Source of the DNA: Thiocapsa sp035467215 | Lineage (GTDB): Bacteria > Pseudomonadota > Gammaproteobacteria > Chromatiales > Chromatiaceae | Length of the DNA: 6,248 nt | NCBI RefSeq assembly: GCF_035467215.1 | Contig: NZ_DATITZ010000201.1 | Location: 1 to 6,248 of the forward strand | Reading direction: 5' to 3' | In this document: positions 1 to 6,248 of the stretch, in pieces | Numbering within the stretch: the first letter of the stretch is position 1 | How the letters are laid out: every line of letters starts with the position of its first letter | Program-made: the position numbers and the translations under genes | Notes under the pieces: model-generated | What the model was told of the DNA's origin: nothing | The model's database searches: none | Seen by the model: the letters and a program-made list of their open reading frames with translations, nothing else

Positions 1-2428
<2,428 letters not shown>

Positions 2429-2445
2429 GGGGCGGGATCATGACG

Positions 2446-2476
2446 GTGGCCGTTGGGCCACGCACCGGGCGCGGTG
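2446..2476 (+). terminator. Two tandem hairpins after uvrA, possible weak terminator
   Basis: Starting 18 bases after the uvrA stop there is a perfect 6-bp stem, GTGGCC (2446-2451) with GGCCAC (2456-2461) and loop GTTG. It is followed at once by a perfect 5-bp stem, CACCG (2463-2467) with CGGTG (2472-2476) and loop GGCG. No U-tract follows, so this is not a classical intrinsic terminator; it could stabilise the mRNA end or be incidental in GC-rich DNA. The rest of the spacer to 2698 shows no gene. It does carry a 10-bp direct repeat, CGCGGTGAGC, at 2470-2479 and 2500-2509. Confidence 0.3.
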
Positions 2477-2698
2477 AGCTTGCGAGCCGAACCGATGCAC
2501 GCGGTGAGCGTCGTTCCTCGCCGCACCCGGCGGACCGTTTAGACCGGAGGCCGCACACCATGGGCTTGACGAACACTCGATGCTCGAATTTCGGCAGGAG
2601 CCGATCGGCGAATCGAAGTAACCTATGGTGTGAAACGGCCAGAGACGAAGCCGAATTAGAGTTGTATCTCCGGCGGTTCGACATCGACCGAGTTGCTG

Positions 2699-2995
2699 AT
2701 GGCGACACAACACCTGGAGCCAGACTCGACGAGCGCAGTGTCAGACAGCATCACGCCCCTCTCGTACCTGGACGGCCATATCACCGTCTGTCCCGACCTC
2801 TGCAACGGACATCCGACAATCAGGGGACTGCAAATCACCGTCGAGACGATCCTAGGTTTCCTCAGCGCCGGAGAGACACGGGAGGAAATCCTGAAACAGT
2901 TTCCGTCGATGGAGCCAGCTGATATCGGTGCTTGTTTGCGATTCGCTTCGGATCTGATAAGACACCGTTACACGCTGAAGAGTTTGGCGCGATGA
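2699..2995 (+). CDS. DUF433 domain protein, putative antitoxin
   Basis: A 98-residue protein with the DUF433 (COG2442) pattern over about residues 25-87: HITVCPDLCNG, then GHPTIRG, ITVETILGFLSAG, and EEILKQFPSMEPADI. The family consensus of a G-x-P-x-I-x-G turn, a helix ending in 'AG', and a 'yP.l...di' segment is all present, so the domain looks intact. DUF433 proteins are small, winged-helix-like and presumed DNA-binding. They were predicted as antitoxins paired with PIN-like DUF5615 toxins (COG4634). Here the last bases overlap the start of such a gene in an ATGA junction (ATG 2992-2994, TGA 2993-2995), the usual translational coupling. Start: ATG at 2699; an in-frame TTG at 2693 is the alternative, and neither has a clear Shine-Dalgarno. 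The first ~20 residues are unconserved. No promoter is obvious, though the 270-base gap after uvrA suggests independent transcription. The partner toxin is broken, so this antitoxin may be an orphan. Confidence 0.85.
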   Translation: MATQHLEPDSTSAVSDSITPLSYLDGHITVCPDLCNGHPTIRGLQITVETILGFLSAGETREEILKQFPSMEPADIGACLRFASDLIRHRYTLKSLAR

Positions 2996-3105
2996 GGTTT
3001 CTGATCGACGCCAGTTCTCGAAAACCGTGGTCTGTCCCCGGTGGTCCCGCGGATCGGAGTCAATCCGCGACCTTTCAACGCGAACCGCGGGCGCGTTGGC
3101 GGTAG
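2992..3105 (+). pseudogene. DUF5615 (PIN-like) toxin remnant, truncated after ~7 codons
   Basis: This frame overlaps the DUF433 stop by ATGA and opens with MRFLIDA, which resembles the start of DUF5615 PIN-like toxins (MRFLIDAxLP...), whose early Asp is an expected active-site acid. After codon 7 the sequence changes to SSRKPWSVPGG..., is rich in Arg, Pro and Ser, and stops at TAG 3103-3105 after 37 residues. Family members are normally about 100-130 residues, with further acidic residues later in the fold; none of that is present. The break lies some 17 bases before a CTGTCCCCGG motif (3032-3041). No continuation of the toxin was recognised elsewhere in the window. The gene is therefore read as a truncated, inactive toxin. 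The main doubt is that only seven residues carry the family resemblance; the DUF433 neighbour and the coupled start make up most of the evidence. Confidence 0.6.
3032..3041 (+). repeat. CTGTCCCCGG motif, left copy (inverted partner at 6066-6075)
   Basis: Ten-base motif CTGTCCCCGG, whose exact reverse complement CCGGGGACAG lies at 6066-6075. The two copies face each other across about 3.0 kb containing the protease gene. Flanks beyond the ten bases do not match. The left copy sits just where the toxin reading frame has lost its family-like sequence. Motifs of this kind are familiar beside mobile or repetitive intergenic elements, but a boundary role here is inference. Confidence 0.4.
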
Positions 3106-3171
3106 CAATGTCGTGCTTCCCGACCGGCACAAGCGCGCTTGGATGCGAGAAAAGAGATCGTGCCATTCATC

Positions 3172-3194
3172 GGGGTCAGCTCAATGGTGACCCC
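3172..3194. repeat. Perfect 7-bp inverted repeat GGGGTCA / TGACCCC
   Basis: GGGGTCA (3172-3178) and TGACCCC (3188-3194) form a perfect 7-bp stem around a 9-base loop. On the plus strand the hairpin is followed by TGCGCGCTTTTG (3195-3206), with only four T residues, so it could act as a weak terminator for the DUF433 transcript. It may equally be a fragment of a repetitive intergenic element. The surrounding stretch 3106-3278 shows no plausible gene on either strand. Confidence 0.4.
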
Positions 3195-3223
3195 TGCGCG
3201 CTTTTGTAAGGCTTCATCTAAGG

Positions 3224-3238
3224 GGTCCGTTTCGGACC
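3224..3238 (-). terminator. Hairpin downstream of the S8 peptidase gene
   Basis: GGTCCG (3224-3229) and CGGACC (3233-3238) form a perfect 6-bp stem with a 3-base loop (TTT on plus, AAA on minus), about 40 bases past the peptidase stop on the minus strand. There is no U-run after the stem in that direction, so termination activity is uncertain. Its position between two convergent genes fits a terminator or transcript-end role. Confidence 0.35.
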
Positions 3239-3278
3239 ACACTTGGAGCCGACCAAGGCGGGTGCCGAAGAAACAGCG

Positions 3279-5912
3279 TCAGAGGCCTGCTCCCTTTTCC
3301 GGCAAGCTCAGCGGATACGGTCCATGCTCCCGCTGACTGCCCCAGGCCTCTTGTTCAATGAGGCGGTAGAGGTAGTCGCGGCCGCTTTTGGCTTTGGGGT
3401 CCACCAGCTGGTAGTCACCACCCATGGGGGCGGGCATGACCGCCGGCAGCATGTTGCCGTGGTTGAGCTTGACCCAGGTTTCGGCTTCGTCTTTGCGTTC
3501 CACGTAGAAGCCGATGGTGCCGCGCTCGGTCAGGGTCTGCCAGCGCAAGACGGCCACCTGGCCGTCGCCGTCCGGGTCCAGGTACGGTATCAATGCCGTG
3601 GCCAGGGCGGCGTCGCCGTCGAGGGCAGCGGCCTGTTGCGGGGCGTAGCCGGACAGCATGGCCTCGGCAGTGCCCTCGGCGAGGAGCAGCTGCAACAGCT
3701 CCGGGAGTCGGTGCGCCGTGAGGGTCACCGAGCCGATGGAGGCCAGTGTCGGCGTCACCGAAATGGCGCCATCCTCGACCTCGCCGTTCACTGCCCCGCC
3801 CATGGGCTGCGGCGAGGTGTCGGAGAAAAAGTCGGCGTTGCCCGTGGTGCCGGCATCCGTGGTCAGCCGACAACGCACCAGCAGCACGGTGGCGACGCCG
3901 AGCTGCAGTTGACTGACGTCCACGCCAGACCACTGCACGCGCACGGATCCGCCACACCCGGCGGGCACGTTACCGGTGGTGAAGCTGGTATCGGTGATGC
4001 CCGTCGCCGTGCAGGCACCCGAGCCGAACAGCGCATGGGACGCAAAGCCGGGCTGGGTGCGCTCGCCCGGGTCGAGAAAGTCGCCATCTTGGTTGAAGTC
4101 CGCCCAGCAAGCCAACTGGGCGTCGTCGCTTGAGCCGTTGTGAACGCCGTGCACGTCCACGGCGGCCGCGGCGGCCGGAACATTCACAACGAGCGATGTG
4201 CCGTCGATGGCATCGTCCAGGCTGTCGGTGTTGGCTTGCGCGGCAGGTATCGGCCGCGGCTCCGTACTCGGCGGCGAGGAACCCAAGTACAGCTCGGCGC
4301 TGTTCAGATGGAAGGCCGGGTTCCACAGACTGTACTGCGGATCGATCTCGTAGCTGCCCTGGGCGTCGCCGTAATCCGCGGGGAACCGGGCGCGGAAATC
4401 GATGCGGCGCAGGTCGGTCTCGAGGCCGCCAGTGCGTGTGTCCGCCACCACCACGGCGGTGTCGCGCAGCAGGCTCAGCAGGTCGGCGACGCTCGCCCTC
4501 GGGTCTGCCTGCTTGAGTACGGCAATCGCGCCCGCGACGTGCGGGGTGGCCATCGAGGTACCGGACAGCGTCAGCTCGCCGCCCGCTGAATAGGCGGAGG
4601 TCACAGCGTTGCCGGGGGCCACCAGATCCGTAAAGCTGGACAGGTTGGAGAATGCGCTGACCGCGTCGAGGTCGGTGGTGGAACCGACGCTGATAAAGCC
4701 CGGCACGCAGGCCGGAAAAGCGATAGCGGTGCGGTTGCTGTTGTTTCCCGTCGCGGCCACGGGCGCGACGCCCGCGCCAATGAGATTGGCAGCGATGGCC
4801 TCGAAGGCATCGAAGAGTGCGGCATATTCCGGATAGTTGGCGCTGGTGCACGGCAGAGAGAAGAGACCGCCGCCGAGACTCATGTTGGCCGCCGACAGAT
4901 TCAGGCCTTCCTCGGTGCGCAGAAACAGCACGCGTTCCAGGGCGCTGAGCAGATCGGACGACAGCCCCGAAAGCCCATTGGTCGCGCTGTTCCAAGAAAA
5001 GATCTGCATGGCGACCAGCTCGGCGTCTCGCGCGACGCCGTCCGTTGCACCGGCCGGATCGTGACCCGCCGCGATGCCCGCCACATGCGTGCCATGCCAG
5101 CAGACCTGTGTATTGAACTCGCAGTAGGAGCCGGAGCCCTCGGCAGTGGATGCACTGACGCCGTCCGGGCAGACACTGGACAGGGAATCGGGCGCGGAGT
5201 TGGTGGAATAGCAGGCCTCGGCGACGACCTTGTTGCCGGCGCCGCTTCCGAAGTAGGGGTGATCCTTCTCCACCCCGGTATCCAGGATCGCGATCACCTG
5301 GCCCGCTCCGGCCAGGCTCGCGCTCCAGGGCACCGAGCTGGCGATGACGGTGTTGCTGCTGGCGAGAACGGGCTCGACACGCAGATCCGGGGACACGGCG
5401 CTGACACGCGGATCGCGTCGCAGCGCGTCGAGGGCGGCCTGACCCACCTCCATCGCCATGAAGGGGATGCTCTGATACGCGGCGACGAGGCGACCGCCAG
5501 CCGCCTCCGCGGCCCCGCGCACCGCCGCCTGCGCGCGACCGATGTCGGCGCGCTGCCGGCCGACGGCCGCCTGCGCCAAGCTGCTCTCCGGCTCGTGTGC
5601 AACGGCCAGCGCGACCAGCACGCGGGCGTGACCGGCCTGCGCCACCTGGCGTTCGAGCTCGGTGCCACCATCCTGGGCGCAGAGGGCCGTGACCGGCGCC
5701 AGCAGCCATGGCACCAGCATGATCAGGACGGTCTGCCAGCCCCACTGTCGGGCTCGCCGTTGCGCTCGCGGGCCAGCTGCCTCGCTGCTCACGCCGCTCT
5801 CGCGCCGCCCTCTCGGACCCACAGCCGGAACGCGTGCGTTCGCGAGCGTATCCCTTGCGGCGAGGGTCGCTGGTGAATTCGAGCCGAATACGTCAGCCGC
5901 TCGTGCGCGCAT
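3279..5912 (-). CDS. Secreted S8 (subtilisin-like) serine peptidase with GEVED domain
   Basis: Exported subtilase, 877 residues from ATG 5912. In order: Arg-rich N-terminus; hydrophobic signal core TVLIMLVPWLLAPVTALCA at about 61-79; I9-like propeptide about 95-180 (ends in the IPFMAMEV and DPRVSAVSPDL style segment); S8 catalytic domain about 205-490. The triad is complete: Asp211 (AILDTGV), His273 (HGTHVAG), Ser453 (GTSMATPHVAG), with oxyanion Asn390 (ATGNN). Six Cys lie in this domain (234, 248, 264, 271, 355, 402), four of them clustered between Asp and His, suiting disulfides in an extracellular enzyme. A GEVED domain follows, about 513-718, starting DYGDAQGSY, with a Ca-loop-like DFNQDGDFLDPGE and closing NGEVEDG, plus four Cys (602, 634, 653, 681). 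The C-terminus has DPDGDGQV (about 779) and a compact module with RWQTLTERGTIGFYVER and HGPYPL. No membrane anchor is seen. The substrate is unknown. Start: GAGG lies 8 bases before ATG 5912, but that gives a very long n-region; GTG at 5792 (837 residues) would give a more typical signal peptide. A TTG at 6011 is less likely. Confidence 0.9.
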   Translation of the reverse strand: MRARAADVFGSNSPATLAARDTLANARVPAVGPRGRRESGVSSEAAGPRAQRRARQWGWQTVLIMLVPWLLAPVTALCAQDGGTELERQVAQAGHARVLVALAVAHEPESSLAQAAVGRQRADIGRAQAAVRGAAEAAGGRLVAAYQSIPFMAMEVGQAALDALRRDPRVSAVSPDLRVEPVLASSNTVIASSVPWSASLAGAGQVIAILDTGVEKDHPYFGSGAGNKVVAEACYSTNSAPDSLSSVCPDGVSASTAEGSGSYCEFNTQVCWHGTHVAGIAAGHDPAGATDGVARDAELVAMQIFSWNSATNGLSGLSSDLLSALERVLFLRTEEGLNLSAANMSLGGGLFSLPCTSANYPEYAALFDAFEAIAANLIGAGVAPVAATGNNSNRTAIAFPACVPGFISVGSTTDLDAVSAFSNLSSFTDLVAPGNAVTSAYSAGGELTLSGTSMATPHVAGAIAVLKQADPRASVADLLSLLRDTAVVVADTRTGGLETDLRRIDFRARFPADYGDAQGSYEIDPQYSLWNPAFHLNSAELYLGSSPPSTEPRPIPAAQANTDSLDDAIDGTSLVVNVPAAAAAVDVHGVHNGSSDDAQLACWADFNQDGDFLDPGERTQPGFASHALFGSGACTATGITDTSFTTGNVPAGCGGSVRVQWSGVDVSQLQLGVATVLLVRCRLTTDAGTTGNADFFSDTSPQPMGGAVNGEVEDGAISVTPTLASIGSVTLTAHRLPELLQLLLAEGTAEAMLSGYAPQQAAALDGDAALATALIPYLDPDGDGQVAVLRWQTLTERGTIGFYVERKDEAETWVKLNHGNMLPAVMPAPMGGDYQLVDPKAKSGRDYLYRLIEQEAWGSQREHGPYPLSLPEKGAGL

Positions 5913-6041
5913 GTCGACAACCTCGATGACTGTGAGTCGGCGGCGCGGTTCCTGATCGGAGCCACGTCGTCGGGCTCGGCTCCTGCGAGGCAACAGCGGC
6001 CCGGGCGGCAACGCAGCATGGGCGACGCCGCAGGACGATGC
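5913..6041 (-). other. Peptidase gene leader, no clear promoter
   Basis: The region upstream of the peptidase start has no recognisable -35/-10 pair and no gene. It holds a 6-bp inverted repeat, GGAGCC (5958-5963) with GGCTCC (5978-5983), around a 14-base loop. Transcription may start here or read through from the group II intron on the same strand to the right; the sequence does not decide between these. Confidence 0.4.
5921..5924 (-). promoter_or_regulatory. Shine-Dalgarno supporting the ATG 5912 start
   Basis: On the minus strand, GAGG is followed by eight bases (TTGTCGAC) and then ATG at 5912-5910. Sequence and spacing are good for a ribosome binding site and are the main reason for choosing this start over GTG 5792, which has only GAGAG four bases upstream. 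The long Arg-rich stretch before the signal core argues the other way, so the choice is not settled. Confidence 0.5.
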
Positions 6042-6065
6042 CCTCAGTTCCTCAGTTCCTCAGTT
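6042..6065. repeat. Three tandem copies of CCTCAGTT
   Basis: Exact 8-bp unit CCTCAGTT repeated three times in a row (6042-6049, 6050-6057, 6058-6065), running straight into CCGGGGACAG. The related 10-mer CAGTTCCGGG occurs at 6061-6070 and again at 6083-6092, the second copy abutting the proposed 3' end of the group II intron. The cluster marks a repeat-rich junction between the peptidase gene and the intron. Confidence 0.85.
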
Positions 6066-6075
6066 CCGGGGACAG
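6066..6075 (-). repeat. CCGGGGACAG motif, right copy (inverse of 3032-3041)
   Basis: Exact reverse complement of the CTGTCCCCGG motif at 3032-3041, lying between the triple CCTCAGTT repeat and the intron end. The pair could mark the ends of an inserted or rearranged ~3.04 kb segment carrying the peptidase, or could be two copies of a dispersed intergenic motif. Only ten bases match, so the link is tentative. Confidence 0.4.
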
Positions 6076-6091
6076 TTTACTCCAGTTCCGG

Positions 6092-6248
6092 GTAGAGTAG
6101 AGAGCAGGCATCCGGCGTCCGTAGATCCGGCCTATCTGTTTCCGCCCCTTTCGTTTGGCGGTGCCTCAATAGCCGAGTCGTAGCCACAGGATGCCAGCCC
6201 TCCCTCATCAAACCGTGCATACGGTTCTCCCGTACACGGCTTTCCGAT
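6092..6248 (-). mobile_element. Group II intron, 3' end (domains V-VI); rest beyond right edge
   Basis: Read on the minus strand, the window edge enters a group II intron tail: AAAGCCGTGTACGGGAGAAC, then CGTATGCACGGTTTGATGAG and GGAGGGCTGGCATCC, ending in CTCTACTCTAC. Such introns are self-splicing retroelements, usually encoding a reverse transcriptase/maturase in domain IV; that gene would lie to the right, outside the window. Domain V is at 6210-6242. Domain VI is read as the stem GGATGCC (6189-6195) with GGCATCC (6107-6113), extended by broken pairs toward 6100 and 6202. The 3' splice end is placed at 6092 (…CTAC), with A at 6098 as candidate branch point, seven bases from the end. The exact end is inferred. 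The intron is co-oriented with the peptidase gene and lies upstream of it. Confidence 0.75.
6210..6242 (-). ncRNA. Group II intron domain V hairpin
   Basis: On the minus strand, AAGCCGTG (6242-6235) pairs with CACGGTTT (6217-6210), including G-T wobble. A 2-base bulge (TG, 6219-6218) comes next, and an upper stem TACGG (6234-6230) with CCGTA (6224-6220) carries the loop GAGAA. This is the catalytic domain V layout of group II introns: about 34 bases, AGC triad in the lower helix, two-base bulge and a small GNRA-like loop. Everything the domain needs appears intact. Confidence 0.75.

Noticed and set aside
2852..3166. Minus-strand open frame of 104 codons across the toxin break
   Set aside because: It overlaps the DUF433 gene antisense and crosses the apparent rearrangement point; no motif supports it as a gene.
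3243..4133. Plus-strand open frame of 296 codons opposite the peptidase C-terminus
   Set aside because: Antisense to the well-supported peptidase; composition is Gly/Val/Arg-biased as expected from the complement of a high-GC gene, and no family motif was recognised.
3970..5745. Minus-strand open frame of 591 codons in another frame of the peptidase
   Set aside because: Same strand, shifted frame, Arg-rich low-complexity translation; the peptidase frame contains the catalytic motifs.
5061..5876. Plus-strand open frame of 271 codons opposite the peptidase N-terminus
   Set aside because: Antisense shadow with no recognisable domain or ribosome binding site.
2699..5912. DUF433 protein and S8 peptidase as a two-gene defence or toxin system
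   Set aside because: The genes are convergent, separated by debris and repeats, and the DUF433 protein has an evident broken partner of its own; nothing links the two functionally.
6042..6092. Short tandem repeats as a CRISPR remnant
   Set aside because: Units are 8 bp and contiguous with no spacers, and no cas-like gene is present.

Overview
This is a GC-rich bacterial window. The UvrA fragment follows the Escherichia coli protein closely over long stretches, which points to a gammaproteobacterium. The high GC content, a GEVED-type secreted subtilase and a group II intron would suit a purple-sulfur-type Chromatiales genome, but that placement is inference and not shown by any single marker.

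Layout from left to right: (1) 1-2428, plus strand: the C-terminal ~86% of uvrA, a nucleotide excision repair ATPase, cut by the left edge before its first Walker A motif. (2) 2429-2698: short spacer with two tandem hairpins just after the uvrA stop and no convincing gene. (3) 2699-2995, plus: a small DUF433-family protein, the expected antitoxin of a DUF433/DUF5615 (PIN-like) toxin-antitoxin pair. Its partner starts at 2992 with the family-like opening MRFLIDA, then loses resemblance after about seven codons and stops at 3105, so the toxin appears broken. (4) 3106-3278: non-coding debris with two perfect inverted repeats. (5) 3279-5912, minus: a large secreted subtilisin-like serine peptidase (S8) with signal peptide, propeptide, full catalytic triad, a GEVED domain and a C-terminal module. 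It converges on the DUF433 remnant. (6) 5913-6091: leader and repeat-rich junction, with three 8-bp tandem repeats and a CCGGGGACAG motif that is the inverse of one beside the broken toxin. (7) 6092-6248, minus: the 3' end (domains V and VI) of a group II intron whose body and probable maturase gene lie beyond the right edge.

The genes do not form one pathway. UvrA is core DNA repair. Everything to its right looks like an accessory segment: an orphaned antitoxin, a lone secreted protease and retroelement remains. The main story is rearrangement: short CTGTCCCCGG motifs in opposite orientation bound a ~3.04 kb block holding the protease, and the toxin gene loses its family sequence next to one of them. 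I found no clear evidence of a new multi-gene system.
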